Shown: piece by piece, positions 1 to 4,751 of the stretch | How positions within the stretch are numbered: position 1 is the stretch's first letter | Layout of the letters: each line of letters opens with the position of its first letter | DNA from: SAR324 cluster bacterium | GTDB taxonomy: Bacteria; SAR324; JACQKK01 | Direction: 5' to 3' | NCBI GenBank assembly: GCA_022572825.1 | Contig: JACZVE010000196.1 | Location: 1-6,290 of the forward strand | DNA: 6,290 nucleotides | The notes under the pieces: model-generated | Seen by the model: the letters and a program-made list of their open reading frames with translations, nothing else | Databases searched by the model: none | What the model was told of the DNA's origin: nothing | Position numbers and translations under genes: made by a program

Positions 1-1
1 C

Positions 2-40
2 CGCTATCTGCTGATGTTGCTGGGCGGCAGCCGCGATTAA
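2..40 (+). CDS. C-terminal tail of a gene entering from the left edge (partial)
   Basis: The first 13 codons of this frame read RYLLMLLGGSRD followed by TAA. Ten of the twelve sense codons end in G or C, which fits a real high-GC gene better than the other two frames; frame 1 runs on into a proline-rich nonsense reading. The stop is followed by a non-coding, hairpin-rich stretch, as expected after a gene end. Too little is present to assign a product. A hydrophobic LLMLL patch just before a short polar end is all that can be seen. It could also be chance, since 12 residues is very little evidence. Confidence 0.4.
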   Translation, partial: RYLLMLLGGSRD

Positions 41-74
41 GGGTGCTCCCCCCCGCGCCGTCATCACCCTTGGA

Positions 75-125
75 CCGGCAGGGGGCGGGCGCTTGCGCCG
101 CTCCCCTCGGCCCGCCCCGCTCCGG
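75..125. terminator. GC-rich inverted repeat after the left-edge gene, possible terminator
   Basis: GGGGCGGGC (82-90) pairs perfectly with GCCCGCCCC (110-118), and outer CCGG (75-78) can pair with CCGG (122-125). The 19-base centre contains a smaller competing hairpin, GGCGC-TT-GCGCC (88-99). It lies 35 bases after the TAA at 38-40. There is no clear T-run after the stem (only a TTT at 126-128), so intrinsic termination is uncertain. Confidence 0.35.
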
Positions 126-184
126 TTTCCCCTCACGGAGGGCATCGCGGCGGGCGCCTTCGGGATCGCATCATGGATCGTCCC

Positions 185-196
185 GGGGCATGCCCC
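185..196. repeat. Perfect 12-bp palindrome GGGGCATGCCCC
   Basis: GGGGCATGCCCC reads the same on both strands. It extends to CC...GG on the outside if one extra C (197) is bulged. It sits mid-intergenic with no gene start nearby on either strand, so it could be a protein-binding palindrome or chance in GC-rich DNA. Confidence 0.3.
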
Positions 197-268
197 CGGT
201 ATGGGCGTTCTCCCGCACCCATTTTCCGTCTGTAATACCGCTTCCTCCCGAATTCCATTGAGCACCCC

Positions 269-277
269 TGGTATACA
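269..277 (+). promoter_or_regulatory. Possible extended -10 promoter element for the 419-736 gene
   Basis: TGGTATACA matches the extended -10 pattern TGnTATAnT except at the last base. It lies in the first AT-rich part of the intergenic stretch. No good -35 is visible at the right spacing (CGAATT around 249-254 is poor). If used, it would give a leader of about 135 bases containing the GGAACG/CGTTCC inverted repeat and the 12-bp tandem repeat. A perfect -35 hexamer TTGACA at 386-391 is not followed by a -10, because that position falls in the ribosome binding site. Confidence 0.22.
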
Positions 278-330
278 CAACAAGCCAAGGGAATTTTTTC
301 TCCCCCGATTTGTCAAATAATCGTAGGCCG

Positions 331-356
331 GGAACGGCTACCTATGTTATCGTTCC
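331..356 (+). promoter_or_regulatory. Short inverted repeat upstream of the secreted-protein gene
   Basis: GGAACG (331-336) and CGTTCC (351-356) are perfect complements separated by 14 bases; one further G-T pair is possible outside (330/357). It ends 62 bases before the ATG at 419. It could be an operator half-site pair or a leader hairpin. The evidence is pairing and position only. Confidence 0.25.
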
Positions 357-358
357 TC

Positions 359-382
359 GGTTTTCGCTGCGGTTTTCACTGC
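359..382 (+). repeat. 12-bp tandem direct repeat, two units, copy A
   Basis: GGTTTTCGCTGC (359-370) is followed directly by GGTTTTCACTGC (371-382), 11 of 12 identical. A very similar pair occurs at 2513-2536 in another intergenic stretch. The repeat ends 22 bases before the ribosome binding site of the gene at 419. Confidence 0.55.
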
Positions 383-404
383 GGCTTGACATGATGAACG
401 CCAT

Positions 405-413
405 AGGGAGGTG
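405..413 (+). promoter_or_regulatory. Strong ribosome binding site for the 419-736 gene
   Basis: AGGGAGGTG closely matches the anti-Shine-Dalgarno complement, and the GGAGG core (407-411) is 7 bases from the ATG. This fixes the start of the next gene and suggests it is well translated. Confidence 0.8.
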
Positions 414-418
414 AAACG

Positions 419-736
419 ATGAAAATCCTGATCGGTTTGTCCGTATTGGCTGGGTTGTTCCTGCTGCCCCTGAGCGCGAGCGCCTTCGAGTGTCCGCGGC
501 ACTTCGCCACGGCCCAGGCCGCGATCGACAAGGTCAGCAGCAAGATGAAAGGCATGTCGGGCAAAGACATGGCGTTGGTGCATGCCCTGCTGGACGACGC
601 CAAGACCTCGCTAAGCAGCGGCAAGCACAATCACGAGAAGCCCCAGGGCAAGTACGACCATGCCCGCGCCATCGCCAAGGCCGACGCCGCTCTGGGTTCC
701 GCGAAGGCCGCGGGGTTGCTGATGGCCCGGATGTAA
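419..736 (+). CDS. Small secreted histidine-containing helical protein (SmbP-like, tentative)
   Basis: The 105-residue product begins with a clear signal peptide: Lys2, a hydrophobic core at residues 3-18 and an ASA cleavage motif at 20-22, so the mature protein of about 83 residues should be periplasmic. The mature part is rich in Ala, Lys and Asp and reads as amphipathic helices with no sheet-like stretches. It carries a single Cys25 (three residues after the cleavage site, no lipobox) and His28, 55, 70, 72 and 81. The GKHNHEKPQG turn (68-77) between two predicted helices looks like the most conserved element. Small helical His-bearing periplasmic proteins such as Nitrosomonas SmbP bind metal ions, but the dense His repeats of SmbP are absent, so metal binding is inference. 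The start is fixed by the strong AGGGAGGTG site. The gene is monocistronic and converges on the gene ending at 915. Real gene: very likely. Function: unknown. Confidence 0.85.
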   Translation: MKILIGLSVLAGLFLLPLSASAFECPRHFATAQAAIDKVSSKMKGMSGKDMALVHALLDDAKTSLSSGKHNHEKPQGKYDHARAIAKADAALGSAKAAGLLMARM

Positions 737-771
737 CCCCCGCCGGGCCGGCGCAACCAGCCCACACTCCC

Positions 772-805
772 CGACGGCGCGCACCCCTGCCGGTGTGCGC
801 CGTCA
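772..805. terminator. Hairpin between convergent genes, probable bidirectional terminator
   Basis: GACGGCGCGCAC (773-784) pairs with GTGTGCGCCGTC (793-804) with one G-T wobble; a further C-G pair (785/792) leaves a 6-base loop. It lies 37 bases after the plus-strand stop at 736 and about 110 bases beyond the minus-strand stop at 915. There is no T-run on either side, so it may only stall polymerase or protect 3' ends. Its strength and its place between convergent genes favour a terminator role. Confidence 0.6.
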
Positions 806-914
806 GGCACATTCCGGCACCACAGAAGGCACTGGCGTTCCTGATTGACAGCCCATCCATCACCCGAAGGACATTGCACGGATAGGCCAGTTCGCGCAGG
901 GGAAACTCTGTGCG

Positions 915-1802
915 TCAGCGCCTGTACGGCTGGTCCAGCTCGAACACGAGGTCCCTCGTGCCCAGCGGAATGGGTTGCGCGGAGCGTCCGATCAGCTCGC
1001 CATCCGTGGAGCCGAACGGGTCGTTGTTCCTGTCGGTCAGGATGCGCAGATGGTAGGCGGACTTCGCACCCGGGCGCGCCTCGGGCGGCAGGGAAATGCT
1101 GAACCGCTGCGGCAGCAGGGTGTGGGGAATGATCTTGAAGGCGACGGGACGCGATAACTCCACGTCGAACATCAAAATCACGAGCCGGTCGGTGGGTTTC
1201 GCGTGGCCTTGCAAGGCCCTGCTGACGGTGATCGTCCCGGCAATGCCGAATCGGGGGTCGTGCGCTCGCGCCGGGTCCCCGCTTTCCGCGGCACTGTCCG
1301 GCGCGACGCTGCCCGCCGCTAATCCGGGGCTTGGCCGGTTGAACAGGCTGCCCCGGAACGGCTCGCTCAGCACGAGACGGAACTGCTCCGTCCCCAGGGG
1401 TATCGCCGCCGCCGACCGTCCATACACTTCTCCCGGCGTAACCTTGAAGATCTCGCCGTCTTTGTCCGTGATGCCCACCACCAGGTAGGCACCGCTGAGC
1501 TCGCGGCCATCGCGCGCATCGGCCTGCCCGATTCGCACGGTCTGGGGAGGCACCAGTGGCGTCTCGAAGCGCAGCGCCACGGGCTGCCGCGTCTCCGGGT
1601 GCACCAGCATAAGCACCAGCCGGTCCGTCTTGACGATATCCGCCGCGCCGACGGCATAAAGCCGCGGGTCGACCTCCACCACGCCGCTGATGGAGGCCCG
1701 CAGCAGCGCCTCCTCCCGCCAGACCTCGCGCAGGAGGGCATAGCCGAGGCTGGCCGCGAAAAGGACAATGAGCGCGACGAGAACGAGGGCCTTGGTTTTC
1801 AT
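915..1802 (-). CDS. Membrane-anchored protein with two tandem CcmI C-terminal-like (Ig-like) domains
   Basis: The 295-residue product has an N-terminal hydrophobic segment (about residues 5-24, after Lys2 and Lys4) that would act as a signal anchor or uncleaved signal, placing the rest in the periplasm. Two homologous domains follow: A at about 38-150 and B at about 187-294, joined by a Pro/Ala/Ser-rich linker (151-186). The copies align clearly: TDRLVLML at 59-66 with TDRLVILM at 204-211, PVALRF with PVAFKI, and GEVYGRSAAAIPLGT (124-138) with GELIGRSAQPIPLGT (268-282). The pattern (xGxVxVxPxL, DxLxVxM, PVAL, LPQxVxI, xDxDGE, GExxGRS, xxLGT) resembles the C-terminal domain of the cytochrome c biogenesis protein CcmI/CycH, which in that system contacts apocytochrome c. 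The TPR part of CcmI is absent and no other ccm gene is in view. A role in haem-protein assembly is therefore only a possibility. An AAGGAAG site lies 11 bases before the ATG, rather far. It may be co-transcribed with the lipoprotein gene 76 bases upstream. Confidence 0.88.
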   Translation of the reverse strand: MKTKALVLVALIVLFAASLGYALLREVWREEALLRASISGVVEVDPRLYAVGAADIVKTDRLVLMLVHPETRQPVALRFETPLVPPQTVRIGQADARDGRELSGAYLVVGITDKDGEIFKVTPGEVYGRSAAAIPLGTEQFRLVLSEPFRGSLFNRPSPGLAAGSVAPDSAAESGDPARAHDPRFGIAGTITVSRALQGHAKPTDRLVILMFDVELSRPVAFKIIPHTLLPQRFSISLPPEARPGAKSAYHLRILTDRNNDPFGSTDGELIGRSAQPIPLGTRDLVFELDQPYRR

Positions 1803-1878
1803 GGGAGGCGGGGCTTCCTTGGGGTAGATGGAACGGGTGGATGTGTTACGGCCCTGAAATTCAGACGAGAGGGGACAG

Positions 1879-2406
1879 TTATCGGCGTATATGTGGGTCC
1901 AAATTCGCCCTCAGTTCTAGAGCGTTGAATACATTGATGTCGTTCGGCTGTTCACCCTCCTTGAACAGTTTTATTCGGAGAGTTCCTTCATGCATTCGAA
2001 TGAAATAGGTCTGGCCGGGAGTAAAGGTCCCGGTTGTTCGCGCAGATCCGGTTCCAGTAAACGTAGTAGATGATTGATAGGAACCTGACGAAGTATATGT
2101 ACTCACACTACTGCCTATTCCACCTTCTATAACCAGAAAATAATCATAACCGTCTGATAATGTTATTTCCGCGGATCGGTAAAGAACATACGCCCGTACA
2201 GTATCACTTCCGGTCGAACCATTCCCTTTGAAACTTACGATATATTGGTCACTGGTCAACTTTATCTCCGAATACCCACCTCGAAATCCTCGAGGTTGAT
2301 AGGGAGTCGAACATCCTCCGATCATTATTAGTGCAAGAAAAGTATTCGCAAATACGGTTGCAATATTCAAATTTTTATACACGTCTATTCTCTTTGGCCA
2401 GCCCAT
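1879..2406 (-). CDS. CC0125/CC1285-family lipoprotein
   Basis: The 175-residue product is a lipoprotein precursor. A hydrophobic stretch at about residues 15-30 ends in the lipobox IGGC, giving lipidated Cys32; Ser33 after it favours sorting to the outer membrane. The N-terminal region before the hydrophobic core is rather long (14 residues), but the only other in-frame ATG (codon 28) would lose the signal. The mature start TPYQP, then GGYSE (43-47), VSFKGNG (57-63) and YRSAEITLSDGYDYF (76-90) are hallmarks of the CC0125/CC1285 lipoprotein family, whose function is unknown. A Ser/Thr/Gly-rich segment (about 98-127) and a short C-terminal region with IRMHEG and LRIKLF follow. Base composition is unlike its neighbours: blocks I counted between 2041 and 2220 run 37-50% GC, against 75% in one thiolase block. 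The ribosome binding site is weak (GAAG close to the ATG). The composition suggests recent acquisition, but the frame is intact. Confidence 0.82.
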   Translation of the reverse strand: MGWPKRIDVYKNLNIATVFANTFLALIMIGGCSTPYQPRGFRGGYSEIKLTSDQYIVSFKGNGSTGSDTVRAYVLYRSAEITLSDGYDYFLVIEGGIGSSVSTYTSSGSYQSSTTFTGTGSARTTGTFTPGQTYFIRMHEGTLRIKLFKEGEQPNDINVFNALELRANLDPHIRR

Positions 2407-2440
2407 ATAATCTTCACAGCCTGTTAGTTCTAGTTCGCAA

Positions 2441-2574
2441 CCTCACCCCCGGCCCCTCTCCACGCTGTGGAGAGGGATGACTTCCGACGAACGGCCGGTG
2501 GTCACGAGGTAATGTTTTCACTGCGCTTTTCACTGTGGGCGGCTCCCCTCTCCGTGAAATGGAAGGGGAGAAAC
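2441..2574. repeat. Composite two-hairpin intergenic repeat, copy 1
   Basis: It starts CCTCACCCCCGGCCCCTCTCC. Hairpin 1: CCCTCTCCAC (2454-2463), loop GCT, GTGGAGAGGG (2467-2476), a perfect 10-bp stem. Hairpin 2: CTCCCCTCTCC (2543-2553) with GGAAGGGGAG (2561-2570), one bulged C. It ends AAGGGGAGAAAC. The CACCCC..CCCCTCTCC..GGAGAGGGG pattern is commonly seen in intergenic repeats of many bacteria. A diverged copy lies at 4295-4435 on the other side of the thiolase gene, in the same orientation. Confidence 0.6.
2513..2536 (+). repeat. 12-bp tandem direct repeat, two units, copy B
   Basis: TGTTTTCACTGC (2513-2524) is followed by GCTTTTCACTGT (2525-2536). Over about 25 bases the pair matches the one at 359-382 at all but three positions (consensus GTTTTCRCTGCGSTTTTCACTGYGG). 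Here it lies between the two hairpins of the composite repeat rather than before a gene. Confidence 0.5.
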
Positions 2575-2699
2575 GCGAGTCGGCGAGCGTTTCACAGGGC
2601 CTCAGGATCGTGACTACACCTCATTGGAAGTAAAGAGTGACAGGCTATTGATATTGGGGGGGTGAGGACCCGCGGCAGCTCCTATGTAACAAAGTAGTA

Positions 2700-4022
2700 C
2701 TAATCCACCGCTTCCACAACGGTGGCGATGCCCATTCCGGCACCGATGCACATGGTCGCCAAGCCGAAACGCACGTCGCCCCGGCGCCGCATCTCGTGGC
2801 CCAGCCCGATCAGGAGCCGCGCCCCGCTGGCGCCCAGCGGATGACCCATGGCGATGGCGCCTCCGTTGACGTTCACCCCCTTGGGATCCAGCCCCAGCTC
2901 GCGCACGGTCACCAGCGACTGGGAGGCGAAGGCCTCGTTGATCTCCGCCAGCCCGATTTCCTTCGCCGTCAGGCCGGCACGCTTGAGGGCCTTGCGGCTG
3001 GCCGGAATGGTGCCGACCCCCATCAGCTGCGGCTTTACTCCCGAGACGGCCATGGAGCGGATGCGCAGAAGCGGCTTGATTCCCTTGGATTTGGCCACCT
3101 TCTCCGACATCAGCAGCAAAGCCGCCGCGCCGTCGTTGGTGGGGCAGGAGTTGCCGGCGGTAATCACCAACTCGCGCTCCCCATAGCTGACGATCATTTT
3201 CAGCGGCTCCAGGGCGGCCAGCTTGTCCAGTGTCGTCGCCGCACGGATGCACTCGTCCCTGGCAAAGACGACCTCCTCCCCCTGCTGGTCGAAGCGGGTC
3301 CGGCCTTCCTCGTCGAACACGGGCTTGCGGATGGTGAGGGGCAGGATCTGGTCGTCGTAATATCCGGCGCCATAGGCGGCCTCGGCCTTCTGGTGGCTTT
3401 CCAGCGCAAACGCGTCCAACTCCGGGCGCGAGAGGCGCCAGGCTTCGGCCACGTTTTGCCCCGTCTGGGGCATGGAGGGGTTTGCCGGGGAATCCAGCAG
3501 GTAGCGCTGAAAGTCGACCGAGTAATAGTGGTCGTGATCGGGATCGGGCCGCTTCTGCTCCTCGCTGAGGGCGACGATGCGCTCATGGATGCGGGTGACG
3601 GGCGTGTCGCCCCCTTCCCTGGCCGCAATACCGCGCCCCATGCGCTCGACGCCCATGGCGATACCCACCTCCGCGCCGCCGGTCATGATGGAACGCGCCA
3701 CCATGTGCAGGGCCTGCATGCTGGAGCCGCACTGCCGGTTCACCGTCACGTGGGAGACTTCCGGGGGCAGATTGGCCAGCCGGCAAACGGCGTTCGAGGT
3801 CATCTGCGCCAGCTCCCCACCACCCAGGACGTTGCCGGCGACCAGGTCCTCGATTTCGTACGGGTCGATCTGGGGATTACGCTCGAGCAATCCTCTCACG
3901 ATCTGGCCGGCCGCCTCATCCATGCGCGTGGCAACGAGGGAACCCCTCGCGCCGCGCCCGAAAGCCGATCGCACGCCGTCCGCGATGACGACGTTTTCCA
4001 ACTGCATATTCTCCGGTTCCAT
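2700..4022 (-). CDS. Acetyl-CoA C-acyltransferase (FadA-like thiolase)
   Basis: The 440-residue product is a thiolase, the enzyme that cleaves 3-ketoacyl-CoA with CoA to give acetyl-CoA and a shortened acyl-CoA (or runs the reverse condensation), in the cytoplasm. All catalytic motifs are present: nucleophile Cys98 in NRQCGSSMQALH (95-106), NEAF (362-365), His394 in GGAIAMGHPLGASGAR (387-402) and the acid/base Cys425 in MCIGAGMGIAT (424-434). TAGNSCPTNDGAA (288-300) is also typical. NR.CGSSMQALH, RIRSMAV and GLATMCIG.G.GIATV recall E. coli FadA, so the beta-oxidation thiolase subfamily is most likely. It is about 50 residues longer than FadA (about 390), with extra residues in the loop domain (about 137-185) and before TAGN (about 275-287). 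The start at 4022 is chosen because AAAGGAG lies 5 bases upstream. The in-frame ATG at 4115 would add 31 Arg/Cys/Ala-rich residues that do not look like thiolase. No fadB partner is adjacent; substrate and direction are open. Confidence 0.95.
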   Translation of the reverse strand: MEPENMQLENVVIADGVRSAFGRGARGSLVATRMDEAAGQIVRGLLERNPQIDPYEIEDLVAGNVLGGGELAQMTSNAVCRLANLPPEVSHVTVNRQCGSSMQALHMVARSIMTGGAEVGIAMGVERMGRGIAAREGGDTPVTRIHERIVALSEEQKRPDPDHDHYYSVDFQRYLLDSPANPSMPQTGQNVAEAWRLSRPELDAFALESHQKAEAAYGAGYYDDQILPLTIRKPVFDEEGRTRFDQQGEEVVFARDECIRAATTLDKLAALEPLKMIVSYGERELVITAGNSCPTNDGAAALLLMSEKVAKSKGIKPLLRIRSMAVSGVKPQLMGVGTIPASRKALKRAGLTAKEIGLAEINEAFASQSLVTVRELGLDPKGVNVNGGAIAMGHPLGASGARLLIGLGHEMRRRGDVRFGLATMCIGAGMGIATVVEAVD

Positions 4023-4027
4023 CTTCG

Positions 4028-4034
4028 CTCCTTT
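4028..4034 (-). promoter_or_regulatory. Ribosome binding site that fixes the thiolase start
   Basis: Read on the minus strand, AAAGGAG lies 5 bases before the ATG at 4022-4020. It decides against the longer reading that starts at 4115. Confidence 0.75.
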
Positions 4035-4129
4035 CCGCGATACCTGATTCCGCCATGCAGCGCACCGGCGCATGCCGCGCACCTGCGCCACGCATGCGGC
4101 GCTCCCGCGGCGCACCTAGAAGGGTTGTG

Positions 4130-4135
4130 ATTTTA
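4130..4135 (-). promoter_or_regulatory. Possible -10 element for the thiolase gene
   Basis: Read on the minus strand, TAAAAT (complement of ATTTTA at 4130-4135) matches TATAAT at five of six positions and lies about 110 bases upstream of the thiolase ATG. The best -35 candidate (TTTCAG upstream) is at a 20-base spacing, which is too long, so this is only a weak candidate. Confidence 0.2.
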
Positions 4136-4294
4136 GGGCTCCGCCAGGTTGGGGGCTGAAACGCTTGCGAGTCGCACGATTCTTCCCCCGCATTTGCTTT
4201 TCTTCGGATAAATCACAGGCCTTCTAAAGACCGCCGGGCGGCACCTCTCGTGCGTAGCTGCGCTCCAGTGGCTATTAAAAGGATGTGCTCCAAA

Positions 4295-4435
4295 ACCCCA
4301 CCCCCGCACCGCTTTCGCGGTGCTTCCCCTCTCCGTGCACGGGGAGGGGAGCTTGCCGCTCAAGTTCCGAAATTCACTTCACGTAGCATCGGTGTAAGCT
4401 CCCCTTCTCCGCACGTGCGGAAGGGGGGAGAAAAA
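4295..4435. repeat. Composite hairpin intergenic repeat, copy 2
   Basis: It starts ACCCCACCCCCGCACCGC. Three inverted repeats follow: GCACCGC-TTTC-GCGGTGC (4306-4323, perfect 7-bp stem); TCCCCTCTCCGTG with CACGGGGAGGGGA (4325-4350, 13 pairs with one wobble and a GTGCAC centre); and CTCCCCTTCTCCGCAC with GTGCGGAAGGGGGGAG (4399-4430, 13 Watson-Crick pairs, two wobbles and one mismatch). It ends GGGGAGAAAAAC. Start, spacing of the main hairpins, end and total length (about 140 bases) match copy 1 at 2441-2574, with an additional small hairpin. Confidence 0.6.
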
Positions 4436-4530
4436 CTCGGATTCATGCCCATTCAGACCGATCGCACATCGGGAGACCCTGTAATCCGCACCTTCACTGC
4501 ATCTTGGTTTATCTTAGGTTGCCGAGGGGA

Positions 4531-4556
4531 ATTGTCAATGCGGATTGTCATTCCGG
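4531..4556 (+). repeat. 13-bp tandem direct repeat
   Basis: ATTGTCAATGCGG (4531-4543) is followed directly by ATTGTCATTCCGG (4544-4556), 11 of 13 identical. The second unit is also the left end of the degenerate inverted repeat that follows. Confidence 0.4.
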
Positions 4557-4635
4557 AGTCCGCCGCGCGATCCGAATAATCTCTGCATTTTCAAGGCTTT
4601 GAGTTCCTTCGCTCCACTCAGGATGATCTGTCGGG
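4544..4635. repeat. Degenerate GTCATTCC...GGATGAT inverted repeat
   Basis: The left arm GTCATTCCGGAG (about 4548-4559) is roughly complementary to CTCAGGATGAT (about 4617-4627), and an inner part reads AATCTCTGCATTTTCAAGGC then TTTGAGTTCCTTCGCTC. This resembles a widespread class of intergenic repeat with ends GTCATTCCGAG...CTCGGAATGAC and an inner GAATCTC/GAGATTC. The copy is decayed and has no coding capacity. Identification is by pattern memory, so moderate to low confidence. Confidence 0.4.
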
Positions 4636-4751
4636 CTCGGCGCGCGGCCCACAGGGGGATCCCGCGACCACTTGCAATTCCGTGTTGTGATGGGGAATAA
4701 ATCTTTGCCGCATGCCACGAGGCAGCCCGCGGAACGGCCCTGGACCCTGGA

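Larger units (their letters stand above)
41..418. other. Intergenic stretch with GC-rich palindromes and short repeats
   Basis: I find no convincing gene here. Open frames at 43-261 and 93-320 (plus strand) are rich in Pro, Arg and Ser, with no family resemblance and no good ribosome binding site. The left part (75-200) is very GC-rich and contains two inverted repeats. From about 225 the sequence becomes AT-richer, as is usual for a promoter region, with a possible extended -10 at 269-277. An inverted repeat (GGAACG at 331-336, CGTTCC at 351-356) and a 12-bp tandem repeat (359-382) precede the ribosome binding site of the next gene. Confidence 0.6.
2407..2699. other. Intergenic stretch holding hairpin repeat copy 1 and the second 12-bp tandem repeat
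   Basis: No gene is supported here. An open frame that enters from inside the thiolase gene and ends at 2614 is out of frame with the thiolase and is a shadow. The stretch holds a two-hairpin repeat (2441-2574) with the 12-bp tandem repeat between its hairpins. The last 125 bases before the thiolase stop contain no T-run terminator on the minus strand that I can recognise, and no promoter for the lipoprotein gene stands out near its start. Confidence 0.6.
4023..4751. other. Gene-free stretch dominated by inverted repeats
   Basis: Open frames at 4133-4363 (minus) and 4250-4579 (plus) overlap the hairpin repeats, have no recognisable family and no good ribosome binding site, so I do not call them. 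From right to left of the thiolase start: a GC-rich GCATGC/GCGC-rich patch (4060-4113), a possible thiolase promoter region (4115-4220), composite repeat copy 2 (4295-4435), a 13-bp direct repeat (4531-4556), a degenerate GTCATTCC-type inverted repeat (4544-4635), then about 115 bases with nothing distinctive before the DUF2851 stop. Confidence 0.6.

Noticed and set aside
386..391. Perfect -35 hexamer TTGACA before the secreted-protein gene
   Set aside because: The matching -10 position falls within the ribosome binding site (about 409-414), and no TATAAT-like sequence is there.
2406..2411. TATAAT on the plus strand at the lipoprotein start
   Set aside because: No -35 lies at the right distance upstream and no plus-strand gene follows; it overlaps the minus-strand start codon.
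2614..3252. Minus-strand open frame of 212 codons overlapping the thiolase 3' end
   Set aside because: It is out of frame with the thiolase, Gly/Arg/Ala-rich, and the thiolase frame is intact to its stop at 2700, so there is no frameshift to explain.
4023..4115. N-terminal extension of the thiolase to an ATG at 4115
   Set aside because: The added 31 residues are Arg/Cys/Ala-rich and unlike thiolases, while a good AAAGGAG lies 5 bases before the ATG at 4022.
2796..4130. Long open frame (444 codons) on the plus strand opposite the thiolase gene
   Set aside because: It is the antisense shadow of a high-GC gene; its product is Gly/Arg/His/Leu-rich with no family resemblance, while the minus strand has all thiolase motifs.
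4295..4435. Repeats in the gap considered as a CRISPR array or an RNA gene
   Set aside because: There are no regularly spaced identical repeats with unique spacers, and the structures are separate palindromes without a recognisable RNA family shape.
4133..4579. Open frames of 76 (minus) and 109 (plus) codons in the repeat-rich gap
   Set aside because: They are built largely from the hairpin repeats, have no recognisable domains and no convincing start signals.
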